64,000 nt of DNA from Methylomonas rosea. Lineage in GTDB: Bacteria; Pseudomonadota; Gammaproteobacteria; Methylococcales; Methylomonadaceae. This document shows, piece by piece, positions 49,866 through 59,107 of this stretch. Under the pieces are notes generated by a model. It searched no databases. It had not been told where the DNA came from and worked only from the letters and a program-made list of their open reading frames with translations. The stretch lies in assembly GCF_024505055.1 (NCBI RefSeq), contig NZ_JANIBL010000023.1, positions 1 to 64,000 on the forward strand, in the 5' to 3' direction. A program made the position numbers and the translations under genes. Each line of letters begins with the position of its first letter. Within the stretch, counting starts at the first letter, position 1.

Positions 49866-50378
49866 TTGAACGACAACGAACATCTTTTAGACGATAAAAA
49901 GCACATCGTTTCAATCCGGTTAAACAATTCCGACCGGATTGCCGTGCGTGCCATGGCGGCTCGGCTGTTTGTGCGTGAATCCGAATTGTACCGGTTTGCG
50001 GTCTACCATTTGCTAAATCGTTTACACAAGCTGCACGAAGACACGTGCGTCGGTAGCGATTTGTTACCGTTATTTATCGAATTTAAAGACGAGCTCAATA
50101 CCCATTTAGGCTTGAAAAAGCATCAGCTGTTCAAGATTTTTAACGGCAAGAACCCTGATCCGGAAAAGTTTGTGTCTATGGCCGATATCGAGCTGTTGTT
50201 ACTGCCGCAACACGCGGTGCGTCAGCGTTTACAACAAATGAACGAGGCTGCCGGGCAGCGTAGAGCCGACACCAATGCCTGGCTTTTGGAATACTTGAAG
50301 GAGAAATACCGCTTCAGCGTGTATGACCCGGATGCGGAATTGCCGTTGCTGGATTCGCTGGCTCTGGAAAATAGGTAA
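49866..50378 (+). CDS. Small DNA-binding-like protein of unknown function
   Basis: A 170 aa protein I do not recognise. The start is TTG at 49866, supported by AAAGGA seven bases upstream. Residues ~12-45 (KHIVSIRLNNSDRIAVRAMAARLFVRESELYRFAVYHLLNRL in parts) look like a ribbon-helix-helix strand plus two helices. The rest is helical, with a polar stretch and an acidic end. Divergent from argD, across 274 bases, so it might regulate argD-argF; this is inference from position only. Confidence 0.65.
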   Translation: MNDNEHLLDDKKHIVSIRLNNSDRIAVRAMAARLFVRESELYRFAVYHLLNRLHKLHEDTCVGSDLLPLFIEFKDELNTHLGLKKHQLFKIFNGKNPDPEKFVSMADIELLLLPQHAVRQRLQQMNEAAGQRRADTNAWLLEYLKEKYRFSVYDPDAELPLLDSLALENR

Positions 50379-50543
50379 ATCGTAAGTCATTTCAATTATA
50401 CCCAGCCGGTATTGGGCGAATGGGTTCTGACGTATTGCCGATTTTATCCAGCGCCCTATGTCTGACGAATGCTTACAGCTGGACAGTAGTGGTACGTTTT
50501 AGCTATGCTCCTCGATCACATTTTTTTGTCGCGCGGAGGCTGC

Positions 50544-51191
50544 ATGTCATTGACCCCATCATTGTTTCCGGAATTGATTCAAGCGCTGATCGCTACTATC
50601 GATGCGCATGCCGAGGAAGTAACCGAATTGGATCAGGCGATAGGCGACGGCGACCACGTGTTTAATTTACAGCGTGGTTTGCAAGCCTTACGCGAGCACG
50701 CCGGAGAGATCGCGCAACTCGACTGGGTTGCGGCGTGGCAGAAAATCGGCATGACGGTGATGGCCGCTGTCGGCGGTGCTTCCGGCTCCCTGTATGCGAC
50801 TTTGTTTATCGCGCTGGCGAAGCAGGGTAAAGACAAAGCCATTGATTTATCTGGATTCTCTGAGGCATTTCTACAGGCGGTCGAGGCCGTGAAGCAGCGC
50901 GGCAAGGCCGATGTCGGCGAGAAGACCCTGTTGGATGTGCTGGTGCCGGTGGCGTTGGCGTTGCGAGATGAGGCTGCTGCCGGCAAACCGTTAACTGAGA
51001 TTCTGGAGCGGCTTTGCGCCGTGGCGGCCGAAGGTGTGGAAGCCACTCGCGAGATGCTGGCTACCAAGGGCCGCGCTTCGTTTCTGGGCGAGCGCAGCAA
51101 GGGCCATATCGACGCCGGTGCTAAGACTGCGCAGTTGATGATCGCGGCGATAGCCGAGATGTTGCAAAACGCCCAAGCGCAGCCCACTTAG
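50544..51191 (+). CDS. dhaL: Dihydroxyacetone kinase DhaL-type subunit
   Basis: DhaL is the nucleotide-binding subunit of dihydroxyacetone kinase. The 215 aa helical-barrel protein has the Mg-nucleotide motif QAIGDGDHVFNLQRG (~33-47) and GGASGSLYATLF (~77-88), and a C-terminal RASFLGERSKGHIDAGA (~182-198). GCGGAGG precedes the ATG at 50544. It is convergent with dhaK, with 13 bases between the stops, so the two subunits are made from separate transcripts. Confidence 0.88.
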   Translation: MSLTPSLFPELIQALIATIDAHAEEVTELDQAIGDGDHVFNLQRGLQALREHAGEIAQLDWVAAWQKIGMTVMAAVGGASGSLYATLFIALAKQGKDKAIDLSGFSEAFLQAVEAVKQRGKADVGEKTLLDVLVPVALALRDEAAAGKPLTEILERLCAVAAEGVEATREMLATKGRASFLGERSKGHIDAGAKTAQLMIAAIAEMLQNAQAQPT

Positions 51192-51204
51192 GCCGCTACC
51201 CGTT

Positions 51205-52191
51205 TCAACAACCCCAGCGCAACGCAGCGGTATTCACCGGTGCATCCCACAAGCCTAGCATTTCGTCGTCCAACAGCGTCAGCGTTACCGAACAGCCGGC
51301 CATATCCAGCGAGGTTGTGAAGTTGCCGACCAGAGAGCGCTGGACGATCACGCCGCGTTTGCTGAAATATTGCCAGGCCAGTTCGTAAATCAAATGCAGT
51401 TCGATCAACGGCGTGGCGCCGAAGCCGTTCACGTGCAGCAACACGGCTTGCCCGGTTGTTGGCTGTAATTCGTCAAAAATATGTCTGGCTAATTGTTCGA
51501 CAATTTCGCTGGCGCTCACCAGTTTCGCGGTTTCGCGGCCGCGTTCACCGTGGATGCCGACACCCATTTCGATTTCGTCGTCGGCAATTGCAAAGGTCGG
51601 ATGGCCCAAGGCCGGCACGGTGCAGCTGGTCAAGGCGACCCCCATGGATGCGGTTGCTTGATTCACGCGTTCGCCCAGTGCCTTGCAGGTGACTAAGTCA
51701 GCGCCGGATTCGGCGGCGGCGCCGACGATTTTCTCGACAATGGCTGTGCCGGCCACGCCTCTGCGGCCAATACTGTGAGTTTTGGGTAAGGAAATATCGT
51801 CGTCGATCAGGACGCTGGCATTGGGTAAGTCCAGCATTTCGGTGGCCATTTCAAAATTCATTACATCGCCGGCGTAATTTTTAACGATGAATAACACGCC
51901 GGCACCGCCGTCCACGGCTTGCGCCGCAGCCAGCATCTGGTCCGGCGTCGGCGAGGTGAATACTTGGCCGGGGCAGGCTGCATCCAGCATGCCGACGCCG
52001 ACAAAGCCGCTGTGCAAGGGTTCATGACCGGAGCCGCCGCCGGAAATCAGTGCGACCTTGCCGTTTTTTCGGGTGTTGCGATACACAAAGCGCGGTTCGG
52101 GGTTGAACTGCACGATGTCGGCGTGGGCTTTGGCAAAGCCTTGCAGGCTGGTTTGCAGCAAGGTGTCCGGGGTGTCGATAAATTTTTTCAT
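51205..52191 (-). CDS. dhaK: Dihydroxyacetone kinase DhaK-type subunit
   Basis: DhaK binds dihydroxyacetone covalently through a histidine and phosphorylates it with the nucleotide on DhaL. The 328 aa protein has GGGSGHEPLHSGFVGVGML (~51-69), NYAGDVMNFEMA (~105-116) and the substrate-binding His214 in EMGVGIHGERG. No DhaM (PTS donor) gene is near, so the phosphate donor, PTS or ATP, is not known. It is 33 bases downstream of the HAD-IIA phosphatase gene. Confidence 0.9.
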   Translation of the reverse strand: MKKFIDTPDTLLQTSLQGFAKAHADIVQFNPEPRFVYRNTRKNGKVALISGGGSGHEPLHSGFVGVGMLDAACPGQVFTSPTPDQMLAAAQAVDGGAGVLFIVKNYAGDVMNFEMATEMLDLPNASVLIDDDISLPKTHSIGRRGVAGTAIVEKIVGAAAESGADLVTCKALGERVNQATASMGVALTSCTVPALGHPTFAIADDEIEMGVGIHGERGRETAKLVSASEIVEQLARHIFDELQPTTGQAVLLHVNGFGATPLIELHLIYELAWQYFSKRGVIVQRSLVGNFTTSLDMAGCSVTLTLLDDEMLGLWDAPVNTAALRWGC

Positions 52192-52224
52192 GATTCGCCT
52201 CCGCTATATTGGCGTGGAATGAAA

Positions 52225-53046
52225 TTAGGGAGTGTTGTTACGCAATATCTCGGTGATGTCGCGGATGTCCGGCACGATCCAGGTAGGGCCGAAATCGGCG
52301 GCGGCAACATCTTGTTCCGTGGATACGCCGCTAAGTACCATCAGGCTGCGGATGCCGGTGCGCACCGCGCCGAGAATGTCGGTGTCCAGTCTGTCGCCGA
52401 TGGCAACAGTGTAGGCCGGATCGACGTTTAACAGGCTTAAAGCCTGCCGGTAGATGATAGGCTCCGGTTTACCGATAATCATCGGCTTAATGCCTGTGGA
52501 AGCAGTCAAGCCTGCCAGAATGGCACCGTTGCCATGTGTTTCGCCGCGTTCGGTAGGTAGCGATAGGTCACCGTTGGTGCCGATGAAGTGCGCGCCGGCT
52601 CGCAGATTCAGGGTGGCGGTGGCCAGTTTGTCCCAGCTCAGTTCTCGGTCCATGCCGCAAACAACCAGATGCGCGCGCTGATCCGGCTCGGTCTCGTAAA
52701 GTCCGGTAAGTTTAAAGCCCAAATCCAGCAGCGGTTGCCGGGCACCGATGCCGCCAATCACAAATACGCGAGTCGTCTGGGGATCATAGCGTTCCGACAA
52801 ATACAGCGCGGTGGCCATGCCCGAGGTCAGGATCTCGTTCAATGCGACCGTTACGCCCATTTTCGCCAGCTTGTCGACATATTGTTCTGCTGTAAGGCCA
52901 GCGTTGTTGGTGGCCAGGATGAAGGGCAGCTTTAAATCGCGTAGGGTCTGAAAAAACTCAACCAGTCCTGCTTGAGCTCGGTCTCCGTGCCAAAGGACGC
53001 CATCCATGTCTATGATTAGGGCGCGGATGTCGGTGAAAGCTTGCAT
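52225..53046 (-). CDS. HAD-IIA (NagD-like) phosphatase
   Basis: A 273 aa HAD phosphatase with a C2 cap. Motif I is IDMDGVLWHGD (nucleophile Asp ~12), motif II ILATNNAG (~44), and motif IV VAIGDRLDTDILGAVRTG (~215-232). Relatives act on phosphoglycolate, glycerol phosphate, UMP or pyridoxal phosphate. Next to dhaK, so a triose- or glycerol-phosphate substrate is an attractive guess only. The ATG at 53046 is used; the frame runs 45 codons further without a family match. Confidence 0.82.
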   Translation of the reverse strand: MQAFTDIRALIIDMDGVLWHGDRAQAGLVEFFQTLRDLKLPFILATNNAGLTAEQYVDKLAKMGVTVALNEILTSGMATALYLSERYDPQTTRVFVIGGIGARQPLLDLGFKLTGLYETEPDQRAHLVVCGMDRELSWDKLATATLNLRAGAHFIGTNGDLSLPTERGETHGNGAILAGLTASTGIKPMIIGKPEPIIYRQALSLLNVDPAYTVAIGDRLDTDILGAVRTGIRSLMVLSGVSTEQDVAAADFGPTWIVPDIRDITEILRNNTP

Positions 53047-53238
53047 AAGCGGTCTCGTTTGCTTGGGTTGTTTAAATGGGGCTCGTGTCTTAAAAGCCTG
53101 GTATTTCATGGTAAAAATCCCAGGAATTTGCGGTGCGCAAGAATTGCATAAATCGCCGTCTACTGTCCAGCCAGTCGGCAATAACGGTATTTTCCTTGAC
53201 TAATCGTTTATAACCTAGTTTAATGCGCGGCTCTTGAC

Positions 53239-53314
<76 letters not shown>

Positions 53315-53337
53315 TTCTGGTTTTAAGTTAAGTCGCT

Positions 53338-53413
<76 letters not shown>

Positions 53414-53700
53414 CCACCTGAAAACAAGCATTCCCCCCCGTAATACCGGCCGACTGGCTAAAGTCTCCCAAAATGCTGGTTCCCCTTGTTGTCGTTAAGA
53501 AGTAACTGACGGATTGCCCCCCATCAACTCAATGGCATTGTCGTTTAAGGTTTGACTGGCGAGTGAGGTTGACGATAATTTGAAGCCTTTGTCTCCAGTG
53601 TTATTTTTCTAAGTGTGGCGCTACGAGATTTTGTCGAGAGCACGGCTTCCAGGAAAACCAGCATGTTTAGCCAATCTTATCCGGTGATAATTAATGCCGA
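53414..53700. other. Intergenic region after the tRNA genes
   Basis: 287 bases with no coding frame or clear RNA structure that I can support. A C-run (53443-53448) follows the second tRNA. The rimP promoter begins at its right end. Confidence 0.5.
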
Positions 53701-53729
53701 TTTACATCCTTGAAAAATATGGTTATAAT
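53701..53729 (+). promoter_or_regulatory. Sigma70 promoter of the rimP-nusA-infB operon
   Basis: TTTACA (53701-53706), an exact 17-base spacer, and a perfect TATAAT (53724-53729). Transcription would start near 53736, giving a leader of roughly 245 bases. Confidence 0.75.
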
Positions 53730-53775
53730 CCAGTTTTTAATTTTCTGCTGCAGTTTTTGGCGCGGTAAATTGTTT

Positions 53776-53845
53776 CCTGATAAGTGTGCTTTTCGAGGCG
53801 AAAAGTCTCGATAAACGAGGGTATGTTCCTCGGCGCGGTATCAGG
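53776..53845 (+). ncRNA. Structured rimP leader RNA (three-way junction)
   Basis: CCTGATA (53776-53782) closes with TATCAGG (53839-53845). Inside are a 7-bp hairpin CTTTTCG/CGAAAAG (53789-53795 with 53799-53805) and CGAGG/CCTCG (53816-53820 with 53828-53832). CTCG at 53807-53810 can also pair with 53816-53819, which would break the third stem. Leaders with premature terminators upstream of rimP have been described in gammaproteobacteria; whether this belongs to that class needs covariance testing. Confidence 0.55.
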
Positions 53846-53861
53846 CGTGGTTTTGCTAAGA

Positions 53862-53886
53862 AAGCCCCTATAAGGGGTTTTTTCTT
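53862..53886 (+). terminator. First terminator in the rimP leader
   Basis: CCCCT (53865-53869), loop ATA, AGGGG (53873-53877), followed by TTTTTT. It lies directly after the structured element, as an attenuator would. Confidence 0.7.
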
Positions 53887-53888
53887 TT

Positions 53889-53915
53889 GTGGGCTTTCGA
53901 AAACGCGAAGCCCAC
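53889..53915 (+). other. Second hairpin in the rimP leader
   Basis: GTGGGCTT (53889-53896) pairs with AAGCCCAC (53908-53915) over an 11-base loop. No T tract, so not a terminator by itself. Confidence 0.6.
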
Positions 53916-53934
53916 GGGTTTTGGTCGTTTATGG

Positions 53935-53958
53935 AAGAGCCTGAGGCTCTTTTTTTTT
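53935..53958 (+). terminator. Second terminator, just before rimP
   Basis: AAGAGCC (53935-53941), loop TGA, GGCTCTT (53945-53951), then a run of T to 53958. It sits only 23 bases before the rimP start, so read-through or anti-termination is needed for expression. Confidence 0.8.
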
Positions 53959-53981
53959 GGGTTTGAAAAGGTGAGGCGTTA

Positions 53982-54467
53982 ATGAAACAGGCTCCTGAAC
54001 ATTTGGTGGATTTGATCGAGCCAATTGTGGAAGGTCTTGGCTATGAGTGTGTGGGGATAGAGTACAACCCGCATCCGACACACGGCATGTTGCGCATCTA
54101 CATCGATAGCGAAAACGGCATTTTGCTGGAAGATTGCACCAAGGTCAGTCATCAGCTCAGCGGAGCGCTGGATGTCGAAGATCCGATTCAAGGCGAATAT
54201 CAATTGGAAGTTTCTTCGCCTGGCGCGGATAGGCCGTTTTTCAAGCTCAGCCAATTTCAACGCTTTTTGGGGAGCACTGTACTGGTGAGTTTATTTAAAC
54301 CCATCGATAAACGCCGCAAAATTACCGGACAGATTATGGCCGTCGAAGGCGAGACTGTTCTGTTGCAGGATGGCGAACAATTATTAAACATCCCGTTTCA
54401 GGCAATGAGCAAGGCACGCTTGGTGCCGGATTACTTACTCACTAAAGGAGGTCGCAGTGGCAAATAA
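53982..54467 (+). CDS. rimP: Ribosome maturation factor RimP
   Basis: RimP assists 30S maturation. The 161 aa protein shows LVEPIVEGLGYECVGIEY-like sequence (DLIEPIVEGLGYECVGIEYN in parts), LRIYIDSENGILLEDCTKVSHQLSG, and YQLEVSSPGADRPFF, typical of the family. It heads the rimP-nusA-infB-rbfA-truB-rpsO-pnp cluster and overlaps nusA by 11 bases. Confidence 0.95.
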   Translation: MKQAPEHLVDLIEPIVEGLGYECVGIEYNPHPTHGMLRIYIDSENGILLEDCTKVSHQLSGALDVEDPIQGEYQLEVSSPGADRPFFKLSQFQRFLGSTVLVSLFKPIDKRRKITGQIMAVEGETVLLQDGEQLLNIPFQAMSKARLVPDYLLTKGGRSGK

Positions 54468-55968
54468 AGAAATTTTATTAGTAGCAGACGTTTTTGCTAA
54501 CGAAAAGGAAATAGACAAGGAAATTATCTTTCAGGCCATTGAGTCCGCTTTGGAAGCGGCGACTGTCAAGCGTTACGAAAACCCGATTAAGGCCAGAGTA
54601 GCCATTGATCGTCATACCGGCGATTATTCGACCTATCGCCGTTGGCTGGTGGTCGATGCCAATCCGGAAATTAACGGCGATGTCGAACATCCCGGCTGGC
54701 AGGTATTGCTGGAAGTGGCTCAATTCGATAATCCCGATATTCAAATCGGCGACTATGTAGAAGAAGAGATCGAGTCGGTCGATTTTTGCCGAATTGCCGC
54801 GCAAACCGCCAAGCAAGTCATTATTCAGAAGGTTCGCGAAGCCGAACGTAAAAAAATTGTCGAAGCGTATCAGGATCGAGTTGGCGAGTTAGTTACCGGC
54901 GTTGTGAAGCGCTTGGAAAAAGGCAGCGTTTATCTGGATTTGGGCGGTCATGTCGAAGCCTATATTGCCCGGGAAGATATGATCCCGAAAGAGCCGGTCA
55001 GAATGGGTGATAGGGTTCGCGGCTATTTGAAAGCGGTGCGCTCCGAGCCGCGTGGTCCGCAACTGTTTGTCAGTCGGACAGCGCCGGAGTTATTGATTGC
55101 CCTGTTTCGATTGGAAGTGCCGGAAGTGGGTGAAGGTTTGATCGACATTTTGGCGGCGGCTCGCGATCCCGGTTCCCGCGCTAAAATTGCCGTCAGAGCC
55201 AACGATCCGCGCCTGGACCCGATTGGTGCTTGCGTTGGTATGCGCGGTTCCAGGGTGCAAGCTATCTCCAATGAATTGGCTGGCGAGCGGGTCGATATTA
55301 TTTTATGGAACGGCAACGACGCCCAATTCGTGATCAATGCCATGTCGCCGGCGGAAATTCAATCGATTGTGGTTGATGAAGATAAGCACAGTATGGATGT
55401 GGCGGTTGCCACCGACAGTTTGTCGCAAGCCATCGGTCGTGGCGGTCAAAACGTGCGTCTGGCTACCGAATTGACGGGTTGGGAGCTGAACATTCAAGAC
55501 GCCGCACAGGTAGATAAAAATCACGACGAAGCCGCCGCCAAGTCCAAGCAGCAATTCATGGAACTGCTGGATGTGGACGAGGAAATCGCCGGTATTCTGG
55601 TCGATGTCGGTTTGAATAACATCGAGGAAATTGCCTATATCCCCGTTGACGAAATGCTGGAGATCGAAGGCTTCGATGAAGAGTTGGTTGAAGCTTTGCG
55701 TACTCGCGCCAAGGACGCTTTACTGATCAGCGCGATCGCGTCCGAAGAAAAAATTGAAACCGCCGTGCCTAGCGAAGAATTGTTGAGCATGGATGGGATG
55801 GACGAAGAGTTGGCACACCAAATGGCTGCCAAGGGCATTGTTACCTTGGACGATTTGGCGGAGCAGGCGATAGACGACATTATCGAATTTACCGGCATGA
55901 CCGAGGAGCGTGCTGGTAAACTAATCATGAAAGCCCGCGAATCTTGGTTCGCAGAGGATAAGGGCTGA
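54457..55968 (+). CDS. nusA: Transcription termination/antitermination factor NusA
   Basis: NusA binds RNA polymerase and controls pausing, termination and antitermination. The 503 aa protein has the N-terminal polymerase-binding domain (~1-130), S1 (~135-200; [23 protein letters not shown]), KH1/KH2 (~230-345; [39 protein letters not shown]) and two acidic C-terminal helix-hairpin repeats (~365-500). Start is GTG with AAAGGAGG. NusA could act back on the terminators in its own leader, as known in E. coli. Confidence 0.97.
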   Translation: MANKEILLVADVFANEKEIDKEIIFQAIESALEAATVKRYENPIKARVAIDRHTGDYSTYRRWLVVDANPEINGDVEHPGWQVLLEVAQFDNPDIQIGDYVEEEIESVDFCRIAAQTAKQVIIQKVREAERKKIVEAYQDRVGELVTGVVKRLEKGSVYLDLGGHVEAYIAREDMIPKEPVRMGDRVRGYLKAVRSEPRGPQLFVSRTAPELLIALFRLEVPEVGEGLIDILAAARDPGSRAKIAVRANDPRLDPIGACVGMRGSRVQAISNELAGERVDIILWNGNDAQFVINAMSPAEIQSIVVDEDKHSMDVAVATDSLSQAIGRGGQNVRLATELTGWELNIQDAAQVDKNHDEAAAKSKQQFMELLDVDEEIAGILVDVGLNNIEEIAYIPVDEMLEIEGFDEELVEALRTRAKDALLISAIASEEKIETAVPSEELLSMDGMDEELAHQMAAKGIVTLDDLAEQAIDDIIEFTGMTEERAGKLIMKARESWFAEDKG

Positions 55969-55982
55969 GGCAGGAGGATACT

Positions 55983-58691
55983 ATGAGCGATAAAACAGTA
56001 CAGGAATTGGCAGAGGTTGTTGGCATCCCTTTGGAGCGTTTTTTAGAGCAATTGAAGGAGGCCGGCTTGACCGCCAGCGCGCCCGACGATGTGATAAATG
56101 ACGAAGAGAAAGTCAAACTACTCGCGCATTTGCGCAAGCGCCACGGCAAGTCGGACGCCGATCAGGAAGCCGCCGCCCCCAAACGCATCACCTTGAAACG
56201 CAGTACCAAAACCGAATTAAGACAATCCTCACCGCCGGGTACAGCTGTGAAAACCGTCAGCGTCGAGGTGCGTAAACAAAAAACGTACATCAAACGCAGC
56301 GATGCTTCTTCCGGTAACGATGAGCTAAGACAGGCCGAATTAGCCAAGCAAGCTTTGGAAGAACAGAGACGGCAACAAGCTATCGAAGAAGAAAAGCGTA
56401 AACACTTGCATGAGCAAAAGTCCGCTCAGCCTGTCCAAGAAGAGCAAGGGGTCAGCGAGGAAGTCGCTCAGCCCGTTGAAGTGTCCGCAGCGGCTGTGAC
56501 GGCGGTCTCAGAACCGGTTGCTACGGAACTGCCTGTGATGGCAGAGTTGCCGGTTGTTGCTGAAGCGCAGCCTGAGGTGGTCGCTAAGGCCGAAGCTCCC
56601 GTCCCGAGCGCAGCGCCGGAGATGACCGAAGAGCAGCGCCTCGAAAAAGAAAAGAAAGAAAGGCTGGAAGCTGCGGTGCAAAGAACCGCCGAAAAGGTCA
56701 AACAGAAAGCCGAAGCCAAGCAGCAACAAACCACGCTGCATAAGAAAAAAGCCGAATTCAAGCCGACTCGAGGGCCGACTACCGATGGCGATATCGGTGG
56801 CGGCGGCGATGCAGCGCGTCGCGGCGGCAAAGGCAAAAAAGGCAAGGCGCCATCACGCCGGGAAAAACCCGAATTCGAGATCGATGTCAATCAGGCTCGA
56901 CATAAGTTCGAAAAGCCGATCGCGCCGACTGTCTATGACGTAACCATTCCTGAAACCATCGTGGTCTCTGATTTGGCTGCGAAAATGAACATCAAAGCTG
57001 CCGAAGTTATCAAGCATTTGATGAAGTTGGGCATCATGTCCACCATCAATCAAACCATCGATCAAGAAACAGCGGTAATTTTGGTTGAAGAGATGGGCCA
57101 TAAAGCCATCATGCAGAGCGAAGATGACTTTGAACAGGAAATGCTGGCCGAAGTACAAGGCGAAAGCGACGAACGTAAAGTTCAGTTCAGAGCGCCTATC
57201 GTTACCATCATGGGTCACGTTGACCACGGTAAAACCTCTTTGCTGGATTACATCCGCAAAACCCGGGTTGCCGCCGGCGAAGCGGGCGGGATTACTCAGC
57301 ACATTGGTGCTTATCAAGTAAAAACGGACCATGGCGCGGTAACTTTCTTAGATACGCCGGGCCATGCCGCGTTTACCGCGATGCGGGCACGTGGTGCGGA
57401 GGTGACCGACATCGTTATTGTTGTGGTCGCTGCCGATGACGGCGTGATGCCGCAAACCAAAGAAGCCATCGATCATGCGCGCGCCGCGAATGTGCCTATC
57501 ATCGTGGCCTTGAACAAAATCGACAAACCGGAAGCCAATCCGGATCGCGTCATGCAAGAACTGGCTACGCTGAATGTAGTACCGGAAGAGTGGGGCGGCG
57601 ATGTGCAATTCCTGAAAGTATCGGCCAAAGTTGGTACCGGTATCGACGAATTGATCGAAGCGCTGATTGTCCAGGCAGAAGTTCTGGAATTGAAAGCGCC
57701 GGTTGACGGCATCGCGTCCGGTATTTGTATCGAATCGCGTCTGGATAGAGGCCGCGGTGCGGTTGCGACCATATTGATTCAGAAAGGTACCTTGAGCAAA
57801 GGCGAATTCGTCCTTTGCGGTCACGAATATGGCCGGATTCGGGCGATGTTCGACGAGAATGCGCACGCTATCAAATCGGCCGGACCGAGTATGCCTGTGG
57901 AAATTCTCGGTTTGTCCGGTACCCCGGATGCTGGCGACGAATTTCTGGTGGTGCAAAACGAACGTGTCGCCCGGGAACTGGCCGCGCATCGGGAAGATCG
58001 CAAACGCTCCAACCGTCACGCTGCGCAGCATGCGTCGAAATTGGACGATGTGTTCTCGCGGATGTCGGCCGGCGAAACGTCCACGCTTAACGTCGTTATC
58101 AAAACCGATGTTCAGGGCAGTTTGGAAGCCTTGCGCGAATCCCTGGTGGGTTTGTCCACCGAAGAAGTACAAGTTAAATGCATTTTCGGCGGTGTCGGCG
58201 GTATCAATGAAGGCGACGCCAACTTGGCTTTAGCATCCAGCGCGATTCTGATCGGTTTCAACGTGCGTGCCGACGCTGTCGCCCGGAAGTTGATTGAAGA
58301 AAAAGACATCGATCTGCATTACTACAGCATCATTTACGAAGCCATCGACGAAGTGAAACGCGCGATCAGCGGTATGTTGGCGCCGGAAATTCAGGAAAAA
58401 ATCGTCGGTTTGGCCGAGGTTCGGGATGTATTCCGTTCGCCGAAATTTGGCGCGGTCGCTGGCTGTATGGTGGTCGACGGTTTCGTCAAACGCAACCTGC
58501 CAATTCGCGTATTGCGCAACAACGTAGTGATTTACGAAGGCCAACTGGAATCCTTGCGCCGCTTCAAAGACGATGTCAATGAAGTGAAAATGGGCATGGA
58601 ATGCGGTATCGGCGTGAAGAACTACAACGATGTGCAAAACGGCGATCAGATCGAAGTATTTGAACGTATCGAAGTCAGACGGGAAATCTAA
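55983..58691 (+). CDS. infB: Translation initiation factor IF-2
   Basis: IF-2 places initiator tRNA on the ribosome with GTP. The 902 aa protein has an N-terminal IF2_N region (~1-50), a long Glu/Ala/Lys/Arg-rich linker (~55-300) with poly-Gly ([20 protein letters not shown] in parts), then the G domain (~400-570): [17 protein letters not shown]; then domains II-IV. Overlaps rbfA by one base (TAATG). Confidence 0.97.
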   Translation: MSDKTVQELAEVVGIPLERFLEQLKEAGLTASAPDDVINDEEKVKLLAHLRKRHGKSDADQEAAAPKRITLKRSTKTELRQSSPPGTAVKTVSVEVRKQKTYIKRSDASSGNDELRQAELAKQALEEQRRQQAIEEEKRKHLHEQKSAQPVQEEQGVSEEVAQPVEVSAAAVTAVSEPVATELPVMAELPVVAEAQPEVVAKAEAPVPSAAPEMTEEQRLEKEKKERLEAAVQRTAEKVKQKAEAKQQQTTLHKKKAEFKPTRGPTTDGDIGGGGDAARRGGKGKKGKAPSRREKPEFEIDVNQARHKFEKPIAPTVYDVTIPETIVVSDLAAKMNIKAAEVIKHLMKLGIMSTINQTIDQETAVILVEEMGHKAIMQSEDDFEQEMLAEVQGESDERKVQFRAPIVTIMGHVDHGKTSLLDYIRKTRVAAGEAGGITQHIGAYQVKTDHGAVTFLDTPGHAAFTAMRARGAEVTDIVIVVVAADDGVMPQTKEAIDHARAANVPIIVALNKIDKPEANPDRVMQELATLNVVPEEWGGDVQFLKVSAKVGTGIDELIEALIVQAEVLELKAPVDGIASGICIESRLDRGRGAVATILIQKGTLSKGEFVLCGHEYGRIRAMFDENAHAIKSAGPSMPVEILGLSGTPDAGDEFLVVQNERVARELAAHREDRKRSNRHAAQHASKLDDVFSRMSAGETSTLNVVIKTDVQGSLEALRESLVGLSTEEVQVKCIFGGVGGINEGDANLALASSAILIGFNVRADAVARKLIEEKDIDLHYYSIIYEAIDEVKRAISGMLAPEIQEKIVGLAEVRDVFRSPKFGAVAGCMVVDGFVKRNLPIRVLRNNVVIYEGQLESLRRFKDDVNEVKMGMECGIGVKNYNDVQNGDQIEVFERIEVRREI

Positions 58692-59107
58692 TGGCAAGAG
58701 AGTTCGGCCGCAGTCAGCGGGTGGCGTCGGAAATGCAGAAAGAGTTGGCGTCGATATTACAGCGCGATGTCGATGACAGCCGCTTGGGTTTTGTCACCAT
58801 CAACGACGTCGAGCTGTCCAAGGACTTGGCGGTTGCCAAGATCTTCGTGACGGTGTTGGATGCCCAGGACGATGCCGGTAAGCGGGCCAATGTGAAAGTG
58901 CTTAACGAGATATCGCCGTTCATTCGACATGAGCTGGCCAAGCGCATGCGTTTGCGGCATATCTCCGAATTGCATTTTTATTACGACCATTCCTTTGATA
59001 CCGGTATGCGCGTCGCCGAGTTACTTGGCGATTTGCATCACGACGAGGGACATGACGCTAGTGCAGCGCCGGAAGACGTTGTCGATAAACCGCAACAGGA
59101 CAATTGA
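58691..59107 (+). CDS. rbfA: Ribosome-binding factor A
   Basis: RbfA is a KH-fold factor for 16S rRNA 5' end maturation. The 138 aa protein begins FGRSQRVASEMQKELASILQRDV and has LGFVTINDVELSKDLAVAKIFVTVL and LRHISELHFYYDHSFD, typical of the family. An acidic His/Asp-rich tail (GDLHHDEGHD) follows. Coupled to infB and truB by stop/start overlaps. Confidence 0.95.
   Translation: MAREFGRSQRVASEMQKELASILQRDVDDSRLGFVTINDVELSKDLAVAKIFVTVLDAQDDAGKRANVKVLNEISPFIRHELAKRMRLRHISELHFYYDHSFDTGMRVAELLGDLHHDEGHDASAAPEDVVDKPQQDN

Noticed and set aside
57348-58172. 274-codon minus-strand frame opposite infB
   Set aside because: Antisense of IF-2 codons; no signal or domain.
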